Notes: generated from the letters alone by a model not told the origin. 7,738 bases of DNA from Gammaproteobacteria bacterium (GCA_030632625.1 DAOVUK010000132.1:1-7738); one strand, 5' to 3'. Shown: positions 1 through 6,402, numbered from the stretch's first letter. Made by a program: numbers and translations.

Positions 1-171
1 AAGCGTTTATTGGCATTGCATAGTAAGCTGTTCGTTGAGTCAAACCCCATTCCGGTAAAGTGGGCATTGTATGAAATGGGTCTGATTCCTGAAGGCATCA
101 GGCTGCCGCTGACAATCCTGGACGCACAATATTATGATGTGATCCGTGATGCTATAAAACAGGCTTCTTAA
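1..171 (+). CDS. dapA: 4-hydroxy-tetrahydrodipicolinate synthase, C-terminal end (partial)
   Basis: This is the 3' end of dapA: 56 codons and a TAA stop, open to the left edge of the window. The enzyme condenses pyruvate with aspartate semialdehyde, the first committed step toward diaminopimelate and lysine, in the cytoplasm. The fragment contains the conserved C-terminal stretch LFVESNPIPVKWALYEMGL, followed by IPEGIRLPLT, both characteristic of DapA. The catalytic lysine and the (beta/alpha)8 barrel core lie outside the window, so activity cannot be judged here. bamC begins 73 bases downstream on the same strand, the same neighbour pair as in Escherichia coli, and I see no clear terminator between them, so co-transcription is likely (inference). 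Confidence 0.95.
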   Translation, partial: KRLLALHSKLFVESNPIPVKWALYEMGLIPEGIRLPLTILDAQYYDVIRDAIKQAS

Positions 172-244
172 AAGCGACCGTTTAACAGAGCAAAATAACA
201 AAAATTTAGAGATCAACCAGTTAAGTAGAAAAACAAGGTATGTA

Positions 245-1498
245 ATGAAACAAAGCGCTTTAAAGAACAAAAATAAGAGCCTCAGTCAAAATAAAGATCT
301 GAGCTTCAGCCAGAATAAGAGCTTCAGCCAGAATAAGAGCTTCAGCCGGAATAAGGGCTTCAGCCAATTCACTAAATTGGCTCTGGTCGCTGCTATCTCT
401 TCAGCGCTGCTGGCATGTGATTCTATGCCTGATCTGGATGATACTTTTGCCGGACGAAAAGTTGACTATAAAAAACAAAGTCGTGATGTAGAACCCCTGG
501 AGATCCCGCCTGATCTGACCACAGCAACCTATGATGAAATGATGCTTGTCCCGGATATCAATACAGGTGGTGAAGCTTCGTATCAGGATTATGCCAAAGA
601 ACGTCAGGGTAATCGGATAGTTGTTGATAAGGTTTTACCTGAGCAGGACAATATTGAGCTCATTCGGGAAGGTGAGGATGTCCGGCATCTGGTTATTACC
701 GGTACTAAAGACCAGACATGGGAAAAAATGCGGGAGTTCTGGCTTAACAGCGGTATTTTGATTAAACGTGAGAATCCAGGCACTGGTATTCTGGAGACTG
801 AATGGGCTGAAAACCGTGCAGATATCCCCCAGGATTTTATTCGCTCGACATTAAGCATCGTTCTGGAATCTTTTTATTCTGCTGGAACCCGGGATAAATA
901 CCGTGTTCGGATTGAAGAGGGCGATAAAGCCGGGAAGGTTAATCTTTTCCTCACTCATTATGGTATGGAAGAGGTTATAGAAAGTGAAACCACAGAGCGT
1001 ACAATCTGGAAGCCGCGACCACGTGATCCTGAACTAGAGGCAGAAATGCTGGGTCGAATGATGGTTTACATGGGCGTTGAAGAACAGAAGGCCAAAGCTC
1101 TGTTGGCACGCTCTGCTACCAGGAAAGTGGATAGAGCGACTATCTCCCGTAATGCTCAGGGCAATTCACGTCTTGTGGTTAAGGAAACTTTCCCAAGAGC
1201 ATGGCGTCGTACCGGTGTTTCACTGGATCGCATCAGTTTTGTGGTGGAAGATCGTAATCGTGAAGAAGGTGTTTATTATGTTCAATATGTTGATCCTCTG
1301 GCTGAAGAAAAGGGTGGTTTTTTCTCAGGTCTGAAATTCTGGGGAGACGAAGTGGCCGTTGATCAGAGTAAATATCAAATTAAACTCTTTGCTCGAGGTG
1401 ATGATACTGTCATTATTGTTTTGGATTCTAATGGCCAGCCAGATACGTCCAAAACGTCATATCGTATTCTTAACCTGCTGCATGAGCAGTTAAAATAG
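245..1498 (+). CDS. bamC: Outer membrane protein assembly factor BamC (lipoprotein)
   Basis: BamC (formerly NlpB) is a lipoprotein of the BAM complex, which folds beta-barrel proteins into the outer membrane; it binds BamD. The 417-residue product has a lipobox ending LLAC with Cys58. A flexible segment (about 59-140) corresponds to the BamD-binding lasso, and two helix-grip-like domains follow (about 145-260 and 295-417). ETEWAENRADIPQD (185-198) is a strong family motif. The protein is about 70 residues longer than the E. coli form (344), largely because 44 residues precede the hydrophobic core of the signal peptide; several of them are SFSQNK repeats. The ATG at 245 is chosen because AAGG lies 6 bases upstream and no other Met occurs before the lipobox. 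Residue +2 after the Cys is Asp, which in E. coli favours inner-membrane retention. dapA lies upstream. recQ follows, whereas E. coli has purC there. Confidence 0.95.
   Translation: MKQSALKNKNKSLSQNKDLSFSQNKSFSQNKSFSRNKGFSQFTKLALVAAISSALLACDSMPDLDDTFAGRKVDYKKQSRDVEPLEIPPDLTTATYDEMMLVPDINTGGEASYQDYAKERQGNRIVVDKVLPEQDNIELIREGEDVRHLVITGTKDQTWEKMREFWLNSGILIKRENPGTGILETEWAENRADIPQDFIRSTLSIVLESFYSAGTRDKYRVRIEEGDKAGKVNLFLTHYGMEEVIESETTERTIWKPRPRDPELEAEMLGRMMVYMGVEEQKAKALLARSATRKVDRATISRNAQGNSRLVVKETFPRAWRRTGVSLDRISFVVEDRNREEGVYYVQYVDPLAEEKGGFFSGLKFWGDEVAVDQSKYQIKLFARGDDTVIIVLDSNGQPDTSKTSYRILNLLHEQLK
278..366 (+). repeat. In-frame 18-bp tandem repeat in the bamC signal-peptide region
   Basis: The unit AGCTTCAGCCAGAATAAG (encoding SFSQNK) occurs at 302-319 and 320-337 identically and at 338-355 with one change (CAG to CGG, Gln to Arg). 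A partial fourth copy runs from 356 to 366. A diverged copy at 278-295 matches at 14 of 18 positions and is separated by 6 bases. Because the unit is a multiple of three, gain or loss of copies would lengthen or shorten the basic n-region of the BamC signal peptide without shifting the frame. Confidence 0.95.
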
Positions 1499-1504
1499 TT
1501 CTTT

Positions 1505-1531
1505 TAGAGACGTTGCATGCAACGTCTCTAC
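1505..1531. repeat. Perfect palindromic repeat, GTAGAGAC family, copy 1
   Basis: TAGAGACGTTGCA is followed directly by its reverse complement TGCAACGTCTCTA (1505-1530), a perfect 26-bp palindrome. With the next C (1531) the 27 bases are identical to positions 4042-4068. It begins 6 bases after the bamC stop codon and ends 49 bases before the recQ start. No T-run follows on either strand, so it is not a standard intrinsic terminator, but in RNA it would fold into a stable hairpin at the 3' end of the bamC message. It belongs to a class of short dispersed palindromes seen in several bacterial groups. Confidence 0.9.
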
Positions 1532-1580
1532 GTCTACTGTCGCAGTTGTGATAAAAATTCTGCCCTAATTAAGGACATAG

Positions 1581-3416
1581 ATGCAGTCTGCTCAACCTAT
1601 TTTACCTTTAGATGTCCTCAACAGGGTCTTTGGTTATAGTGCTTTTCGTGGTGAACAGGAATCTATAATTAATCGGATCGTGTCCGGTCAGGATGCTCTG
1701 GTTTTGATGCCGACAGGTGGCGGCAAATCGCTGTGCTATCAGATCCCGGCCATTATTCGTGATGGAACCGGTATTGTTGTATCCCCTCTGATTGCTCTAA
1801 TGCAGGATCAGGTTGCGGCCTTAAGACTGCAGGGCGTGGCGGTTGCTTTTTTAAATTCCAGTCTGTCTTTTCAGGAAGTACAGGAAATAGAAGGGCAGCT
1901 GATGCGTGCTGAACTGGATCTGCTGTATGTTGCACCAGAGCGTTTATGTCAGGCTCGCACCCTGAATCTTCTGCATCAGATTGATGTCGCTTTATTCGCT
2001 ATTGATGAAGCTCATTGTGTGTCTCAATGGGGGCATGATTTCCGACCGGAATACATACAATTATCGATTCTTCATGAACAATTCCCGCAAGTTCCGCGCA
2101 TTGCCCTGACGGCAACTGCTGATGAAAGTACCCGCAAAGAAATTTCACTGCGACTGGGTCTGGGCAATGCCCGGTTATTTATCAGCAGCTTTGATCGGCC
2201 TAATATTCGTTACCGGATAACACAGAAAAATAATGCCCGGGCACAATTACTGCAATTTATTAATACTGAGCATCCTCAGGATGCCGGTATTGTTTATTGT
2301 TTGAGTCGAAAAAAAGTGGATGAAACCGCCCACTGGCTGGAAAATCAAGGGATAAAAGCACTGCCCTATCATGCGGGTCTCTCGGCTTCGGTGCGGCAAA
2401 ATCATCAGGAACGATTTTTAAGAGAAGAAGAAATTGTTATTGTGGCGACAGTTGCCTTTGGGATGGGAATAGATAAGCCTGATGTTCGCTATGTTGCTCA
2501 TCTGGATCTGCCAAAGAGTATTGAATCATATTATCAGGAAACCGGCCGTGCAGGACGGGATGGTTTACCGGCAGATGCCTGGATGGTTTATGGTCTGCAG
2601 GATGTCATTATGTTAAGACAGATGTTATCCGGTTCAGAGGCAATAGAAGAAGTAAAAAGACTGGAACAGCGAAAACTTGAAGCGATGCTGGGCTTTTGTG
2701 AAATTACTTCCTGTCGTCGTACCAGTTTGCTGGGCTATTTTGGTGAACAGCAGCAGGAAGCCTGTGGTAATTGTGATAACTGTCTGGAACCTGTTGAAAG
2801 TTGGGAAGGTACCACTGAAGCACAAAAGGCTTTGTCCTGTGTTTATCGCACGGGTCAGCGCTTTGGTGTGAACTATCTGATTGATGTGTTACGGGGTAAA
2901 ATGACACCGCGTATTGAACAATTCAGGCATGACCAGGTGTCAACATTTGCTATTGGCCGGGAACTGTCTGAAATTCAATGGCGCTCTGTTTTTCGTCAGT
3001 TGATGGCACGAGGACTGCTCGCTGTTGATATGGATGGTTTTGGTTCACTCAAGCTGACGCCGGAGAGTCGTCCGGTGCTTCGGGGTGAAGAAACCGTTCA
3101 TTTTCGAAAAGATGTTGCCAAAGCCAGAAAAACAGCCAGACGAAAAAAGTCAGCTCAAACTCATCGCAGCTTTTCCAATAGCTTTTCTAATCAGTCTGAA
3201 GAGAAAGCTGTATGGGAAGCCTTGCGTTCAAAACGAAATAAGCTGGCTCAGGAACAGGGCGTTCCAGCTTATATTATTTTCCATGATGCGACATTAATGG
3301 AAATGGTGGAATATCATCCAACCACATTACATGAGCTTAGCCAGATCAATGGCGTAGGCTCCACTAAGCTGGAAAAGTATGGCGATGAGTTTCTGACTGT
3401 TTTAAACCAGTCTTAA
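1581..3416 (+). CDS. recQ: ATP-dependent DNA helicase RecQ
   Basis: RecQ is a 3'-5' superfamily 2 helicase of the RecF recombination-repair pathway, acting in the cytoplasm. The 611-residue protein is close to E. coli length (609) and appears intact. Visible motifs in order are: motif 0 FRGEQ (22-26), Walker A TGGGKS (45-50), DEAH box in [20 protein letters not shown] (139-158), ALTATA (175-180), [10 protein letters not shown] (202-211), [12 protein letters not shown] (289-300) and motif [12 protein letters not shown] (319-328). The zinc-binding cysteines are C378, C395, C398 and C401. An RQC winged-helix domain follows (about 410-505), then a basic linker and an HRDC domain (about 543-611). 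AAGGA at 1571-1575 lies 5 bases before the ATG, fixing the start. The linker carries a 12-bp duplication (SFSN twice, 530-537). The gene shares its strand with bamC, 82 bases away, so read-through is possible. A small gene on the opposite strand ends 9 bases beyond its stop. Confidence 0.98.
   Translation: MQSAQPILPLDVLNRVFGYSAFRGEQESIINRIVSGQDALVLMPTGGGKSLCYQIPAIIRDGTGIVVSPLIALMQDQVAALRLQGVAVAFLNSSLSFQEVQEIEGQLMRAELDLLYVAPERLCQARTLNLLHQIDVALFAIDEAHCVSQWGHDFRPEYIQLSILHEQFPQVPRIALTATADESTRKEISLRLGLGNARLFISSFDRPNIRYRITQKNNARAQLLQFINTEHPQDAGIVYCLSRKKVDETAHWLENQGIKALPYHAGLSASVRQNHQERFLREEEIVIVATVAFGMGIDKPDVRYVAHLDLPKSIESYYQETGRAGRDGLPADAWMVYGLQDVIMLRQMLSGSEAIEEVKRLEQRKLEAMLGFCEITSCRRTSLLGYFGEQQQEACGNCDNCLEPVESWEGTTEAQKALSCVYRTGQRFGVNYLIDVLRGKMTPRIEQFRHDQVSTFAIGRELSEIQWRSVFRQLMARGLLAVDMDGFGSLKLTPESRPVLRGEETVHFRKDVAKARKTARRKKSAQTHRSFSNSFSNQSEEKAVWEALRSKRNKLAQEQGVPAYIIFHDATLMEMVEYHPTTLHELSQINGVGSTKLEKYGDEFLTVLNQS
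3168..3191 (+). repeat. 12-bp tandem duplication in the recQ linker
   Basis: AGCTTTTCCAAT at 3168-3179 is followed by AGCTTTTCTAAT at 3180-3191, one base different. It encodes SFSN twice within the basic, presumably flexible linker between the RQC and HRDC domains, where length changes should be tolerated. The protein-level pattern resembles the SFSQNK repeats of the nearby bamC gene, but the DNA units differ, so I see no proof of common origin. Confidence 0.75.
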
Positions 3417-3425
3417 TGAAAGAAG

Positions 3426-3644
3426 TTAGAGCCTATTTTGCCAGGCTTGAAGTTTTTGTTGGGCTGAATGGGTGGCATGAACGGAACTTTGTATATGCTG
3501 GGTCCAGTTTTTAAGATCTTTGAATTTTTCTTCAGGATAGCTGAAATCCTGACAGATATCCTCAGCTTCAGGCACATAACCATCAGCATCAGCGTACTCT
3601 TTTACATCATTGCAAAACATATCAAGTTTGGTGTAATGAAACAT
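3426..3644 (-). CDS. Small hypothetical protein, 72 residues
   Basis: I do not recognise this protein. It is 72 residues long, hydrophilic, rich in Asp, Glu and aromatic residues in its first half, with two cysteines (C11, C31), and has no signal peptide or membrane segment. Its reality is supported by an excellent ribosome-binding site: the minus strand reads GAGGGAG (3651-3657) with 6 bases before the ATG. The opposite-strand reading frame here lacks such a site. It converges with recQ, the two stops being 9 bases apart, and lies about 490 bases downstream of prc on the same strand. Two perfect inverted repeats sit directly upstream and might form a leader RNA. A modest hairpin within its last codons may serve recQ. 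It could be a lineage-specific small cytoplasmic protein; no function is proposed. Confidence 0.65.
   Translation of the reverse strand: MFHYTKLDMFCNDVKEYADADGYVPEAEDICQDFSYPEEKFKDLKNWTQHIQSSVHATHSAQQKLQAWQNRL
3429..3457 (+). terminator. Possible weak intrinsic terminator for recQ
   Basis: Thirteen bases after the recQ stop, GAGCCT (3429-3434) can pair with AGGCTT (3443-3448), giving five Watson-Crick pairs and one G-U pair around an 8-base loop. Five T's follow at 3453-3457, four bases after the stem. The stem is short and the T-run is displaced, so it would be weak at best. It lies inside the last codons of the convergent small gene. Confidence 0.3.
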
Positions 3645-3673
3645 TCTTTACTCCCTCGTTAATTAAATGACAA

Positions 3674-3729
3674 CCGCAACAGATTTAAACATGGGTTAAT
3701 TGGTGTTTTAACACATCGCTCTGTTGCGG
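3674..3729 (-). promoter_or_regulatory. Perfect 10-bp inverted repeat enclosing smaller hairpins, candidate leader structure
   Basis: CCGCAACAGA (3674-3683) and TCTGTTGCGG (3720-3729) are perfect reverse complements. The 36 bases between them contain a second perfect inverted repeat, GTGTT/AACAC (3703-3714), and a weak third one, AAC/GTT (3688-3697), so the transcript could form a multibranched fold. It ends 17 bases upstream of the ribosome-binding site of the small minus-strand gene, which suggests, without proving, a 5' leader regulator. In plus orientation a short T-run follows at 3731-3735, so a terminator-like role is an alternative. Confidence 0.45.
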
Positions 3730-3734
3730 ATTTT

Positions 3735-3771
3735 TCTAAAATAACCAGTCAATTTAAATCATTATTTTAGA
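3735..3771 (-). repeat. Second perfect 10-bp inverted repeat
   Basis: TCTAAAATAA (3735-3744) and TTATTTTAGA (3762-3771) are perfect reverse complements separated by 17 bases. It is AT-rich and adjoins the preceding inverted repeat with only 5 bases between them. It may be an operator-like site or part of the same leader structure upstream of the small minus-strand gene; no known regulator site is recognised. Confidence 0.45.
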
Positions 3772-3977
3772 GTCAATCTTAACTATGGGACAGGAATATG
3801 GATTGAGCAAGAAAAATGATGAAAAAAAAGGGCTTATTTTATAATTAGTTTAAAATTCAGAGTGTTGCTTAAAAGTATTGATTAAAAAATAACCATCTAT
3901 CTGTAACTGTATGAAATATTAATAAATATTTTGACCTGGCAATTCTTTTAGCCTTAACTTATTTTATGTGAACAACT

Positions 3978-4005
3978 GTAGAGACAAGGCTTGCCTTGTC
4001 TCTAC
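3978..4005. repeat. Palindromic repeat, GTAGAGAC family, copy 2 (variant core)
   Basis: GTAGAGACAAGGC (3978-3990) and GCCTTGTCTCTAC (3993-4005) are perfect 13-bp reverse complements around a TT centre. It has the same 8-bp ends and the same 28-bp length as the copy at 4041-4068, but a different 12-base core, so the family has conserved ends and interchangeable or covarying centres. Confidence 0.9.
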
Positions 4006-4017
4006 GGTCACGTAACG

Positions 4018-4032
4018 ACCGCCAAGGGTGGT
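4018..4032. repeat. Short hairpin between the two palindromes
   Basis: ACCGCC (4018-4023) can pair with GGTGGT (4027-4032) around the loop AAG, with one G-U pair. It lies in the 35-base spacer between copies 2 and 3, so the segment 3978-4068 would fold as three successive hairpins. A composite element of 91 bases ending in GTAGAGAC and GTCTCTAC is possible. Confidence 0.5.
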
Positions 4033-4040
4033 AAGCATAC

Positions 4041-4068
4041 GTAGAGACGTTGCATGCAACGTCTCTAC
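4041..4068. repeat. Palindromic repeat, GTAGAGAC family, copy 3
   Basis: GTAGAGACGTTGCA (4041-4054) is followed immediately by its reverse complement TGCAACGTCTCTAC (4055-4068), a perfect 28-bp palindrome. It matches the copy after bamC over 27 bases. It is 63 bases downstream of the prc stop codon, so in the prc transcript it would be a 3' hairpin that could stabilise the message or help end transcription, although no U-run follows. Confidence 0.92.
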
Positions 4069-4131
4069 CCTATCTATGAATGGCTAAATCCACCGAGTGA
4101 ATACAAAAAAGTACGCATTTCTGTGAAGAAC

Positions 4132-6342
4132 CTATTTGTGGACTAAGGAATTTTGTTTTAACTGGATATAATCCATCAAGATGTTTGCTGATTCCAGAAG
4201 AAATGTTCGACTATCACTGTCTTTTTTATCATCTTCATCTTCCTCATCATCATGGTCTTTATTTAAACCCAGAATATCGTCTTCATCATCCAGTTCTTTG
4301 ATGTTCTTAAAGGGTTTTTCTCCCTTGGCAATGCGACGTTTATTTTCAATTTCCAGTTGTTCCTGACGGGATTCATTATACTCTTTTTGTCTGCTCTCAA
4401 AGTTGAGTGATAATACTTTTTGATCTTTCTTTTTATCAATACGGACAACAGTTTCCTGAATATAGAGGAAATCAGGATCAGTTTTACTGCGTTTCAGGTG
4501 TTGGGTTTTCAAAGCAGGGAACAAACTGCTGAAAGCCGGGTAATGTTGAAATTCAGAATTTTTTACTTTATCCCAGGGTAATGCCTCAGGCAGAGAGCTT
4601 TCTCCAATGTCATCTTTATCATAAAGTGCAGGAAAAATAATGTCAGGTATCACACCCAGATTTTGGGTACTGTCACCGGAAACCCGATAAAATTTAGCAT
4701 GAGTCAGTTTTATCTGGCCCTGCTCTAATTGCTGCAGCGCCTGAACTGTACCTTTACCAAAGGTCTGGTTGCCAATAATGATGCCCCGGTTATAATCCTG
4801 AATAGCACCGGCAAAAATTTCTGAAGCAGAGGCACTCAGGCGATTGACTAATACAGCCAGGGGACCCTGATAGATAATTTCATCACTTTCATCGTTTAAT
4901 TGAGCAATCCGGCCATCCGCCGCTTTTATCTGCACCGTTGGCCCGGATTTAATGAATAAGCCGACCAATGTATTAACTTCCTGTAATGAACCGCCGCCGT
5001 TATTGCGCAGATCCACTATCAGACCGTCAATGTTTTCCTGTTTTAATTCATTGATGAGTTTTTTGACGTCTCGTGTGGTACTCTTGTAATCGGGATCACC
5101 AGCCTGTGCGGCTTTAAAATCAATGTAAAATGCAGGAATATCTATGATACCTATTTTTTGTTTTATGCCATTTTCAGTGACTTCAATAATTTCTTTTTTG
5201 GCCGCCTGCTCTTCTAACTTAACGGTGTTTCGAACAATTTGAATGGTTTTTGTTTTATGTTCATCTTTGCTTTTTTGCGGAATGAGTTCCAGACGCACGG
5301 TGGTGCCTTTTTTCCCCCGAATCAGCTGTACAACATCATCCAGTCGCCAGCCAATGACATCAACCATCTCACCTGCAGCGCCCTGAGCAACACCGACAAT
5401 ACGATCACCGGCTTTCAATTGCCCTGCTTTTTCAGCAGGCCCGGCAGGCACCAGGCGTTTGACCTTGGTGTAGCCGTCTTCAGACTGCAGCATGGCACCG
5501 ATGCCCTCCAGCGACAGACTCATTTGAATATCAAAATTTTCAGAAACACGGGGTGAAAAATATTGAGTATGGGGATCGTAGGATTCTGCCAGTGCATTGA
5601 TATAAATTCTAAAGGCATCTTCATTGTTTGTCTGTTTAATGCGGTTGAGCTGGTTTTTATAACGCTTTATGAGCAGCTCCTGAATCTCTTTATCATCCTT
5701 TCCTGCCAGTTTGAAACTGATAATTACATTTTTCAACTGTTGTCTGGTCAGCTGGTTTTGTTGTTCCTCATTGGCTGGCCATGGTAGTTCTTCTCTTTCA
5801 ATAACCAGTTCCTCATTTTTATTAAAATCAAGTTTGTGGTAATTGTTTTCCAGTAAATTCAGGGTGTAAACCAGACGTTCTGCATGACGTTTTTGATAGA
5901 GATTAAATGTAGAAAAAGCATTTTTCAGTTCACCACGGCGAAAATCATTATCAATTAAGAAACGAAATTTTTCAAAACTTTTAATATCTTGTGCCAGAAA
6001 AAAAGTACGATTAGGATCCAGTGATTTTAAATAAGCATCAAAAACGGTCGATGATAAGTCATCATCCAGTACCATATGGCGATAATGTTGATAGCGCAGT
6101 TGTTTGGCAATAACAAAGCTGAGTTTAGCGTGTTCTTTGGCGGGCGTGACCGGATGAATGTATTCTTCTGCATTATAAACTTTGGCGATAGAAAGTAATG
6201 GTATGCTTAGAATAACAGCAGCAATGACTATGGTCAGCCGTTTTCTTTGTCTATCAGACCGGGGTAGACTGCCTTTTAATAGACTAAAGATAGATGACTG
6301 AAAAGATCGTCTTATAAATTGGGACATAAATAGCTTCTTCAT
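4132..6342 (-). CDS. prc: Carboxy-terminal processing (tail-specific) protease Prc
   Basis: Prc (Tsp) is a periplasmic S41-family Ser/Lys protease that cleaves proteins at their C-terminal tails, including the PBP3 precursor and murein hydrolases in E. coli. The 736-residue protein has a basic N-terminus, a hydrophobic segment (about 36-53), an N-terminal helical domain, a PDZ domain (about 272-355, with SLEGIGAMLQ) and the protease core with DLRNNGGG (444-451). By alignment to E. coli the catalytic residues are Ser505 in SASASEIFA, Lys530 in TFGKGTVQ and Gln534. The C-terminal helical region holds an acidic run (685-710) that looks like an insertion relative to E. coli. The total exceeds E. 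coli (682), mainly through this run and about 30 extra N-terminal residues. Cleavage after Ala53 is possible; an uncleaved anchor is also possible. Met1 and Met6 (start at 6327) both lack a strong ribosome-binding site, so the start is uncertain. It is divergent from greB. Confidence 0.96.
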   Translation of the reverse strand: MKKLFMSQFIRRSFQSSIFSLLKGSLPRSDRQRKRLTIVIAAVILSIPLLSIAKVYNAEEYIHPVTPAKEHAKLSFVIAKQLRYQHYRHMVLDDDLSSTVFDAYLKSLDPNRTFFLAQDIKSFEKFRFLIDNDFRRGELKNAFSTFNLYQKRHAERLVYTLNLLENNYHKLDFNKNEELVIEREELPWPANEEQQNQLTRQQLKNVIISFKLAGKDDKEIQELLIKRYKNQLNRIKQTNNEDAFRIYINALAESYDPHTQYFSPRVSENFDIQMSLSLEGIGAMLQSEDGYTKVKRLVPAGPAEKAGQLKAGDRIVGVAQGAAGEMVDVIGWRLDDVVQLIRGKKGTTVRLELIPQKSKDEHKTKTIQIVRNTVKLEEQAAKKEIIEVTENGIKQKIGIIDIPAFYIDFKAAQAGDPDYKSTTRDVKKLINELKQENIDGLIVDLRNNGGGSLQEVNTLVGLFIKSGPTVQIKAADGRIAQLNDESDEIIYQGPLAVLVNRLSASASEIFAGAIQDYNRGIIIGNQTFGKGTVQALQQLEQGQIKLTHAKFYRVSGDSTQNLGVIPDIIFPALYDKDDIGESSLPEALPWDKVKNSEFQHYPAFSSLFPALKTQHLKRSKTDPDFLYIQETVVRIDKKKDQKVLSLNFESRQKEYNESRQEQLEIENKRRIAKGEKPFKNIKELDDEDDILGLNKDHDDEEDEDDKKDSDSRTFLLESANILMDYIQLKQNSLVHK

Positions 6343-6373
6343 TCTTTTAGGATTATAGGTGATAGACAGTTAA

Positions 6374-6402
6374 TTGGTCAGTCAGTTCATAGTCTTTATA
6401 AT
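6374..6402 (+). promoter_or_regulatory. Candidate sigma-70 promoter for greB
   Basis: A perfect -10 hexamer TATAAT lies at 6397-6402, with TTGGTC (6374-6379, three of six matches to TTGACA) 17 bases upstream. Transcription would start near 6409 and leave a leader of roughly 130 bases before greB. The spacing is ideal but the -35 match is modest. I could not find an equally good promoter for the divergent prc gene. Confidence 0.4.

Larger units (their letters stand above)
3645..4131. other. Gene-free AT-rich intergenic region with several inverted repeats
   Basis: This stretch of 487 bases separates prc from the small minus-strand gene. I find no reading frame with a ribosome-binding site and coding character. 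It contains two 10-bp inverted repeats near the small gene (3674-3729 and 3735-3771), an AT-only hairpin (AAATATT at 3914-3920 paired with AATATTT at 3925-3931) and two GTAGAGAC-family palindromes (3978-4005 and 4041-4068). AGTCAAT occurs twice in direct orientation (3747-3753 and 3771-3777). No tRNA or known riboswitch was recognised. Confidence 0.7.

Noticed and set aside
40..270. Hydrophobic 76-residue minus-strand reading frame
   Set aside because: It lies antisense to the end of dapA and the start of bamC, has no convincing ribosome-binding site, and its composition is what the complement of these genes would give.
3395..3412. GACTG/CAGTC inverted repeat overlapping the end of recQ
   Set aside because: The stem is only five pairs with an 8-base loop and no T-run on either strand, so it does not support a terminator call.
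3468..3662. Hydrophobic 64-residue plus-strand reading frame
   Set aside because: It overlaps the 72-residue minus-strand gene, which has a far better ribosome-binding site. The hydrophobic product looks like the antisense of a hydrophilic protein.
3784..3843. Very short plus-strand reading frame of about 19 codons beginning at an ATG
   Set aside because: It has no ribosome-binding site at a proper distance and no recognisable product.
3931..3959. TTGACC followed by TTAACT at 17 bases, a possible plus-strand promoter
   Set aside because: The -10 match is only three of six and no plus-strand gene lies downstream before prc, which is on the other strand.
4181..4366. Serine-rich 61-residue plus-strand reading frame
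   Set aside because: The serine runs are the reverse complement of the Asp/Glu-rich segment of Prc, which belongs to a clear protein family.
5239..5787. Two plus-strand reading frames of 105 and 74 residues
   Set aside because: Both are antisense to well-conserved parts of Prc (PDZ and helical domain) and show no independent support.
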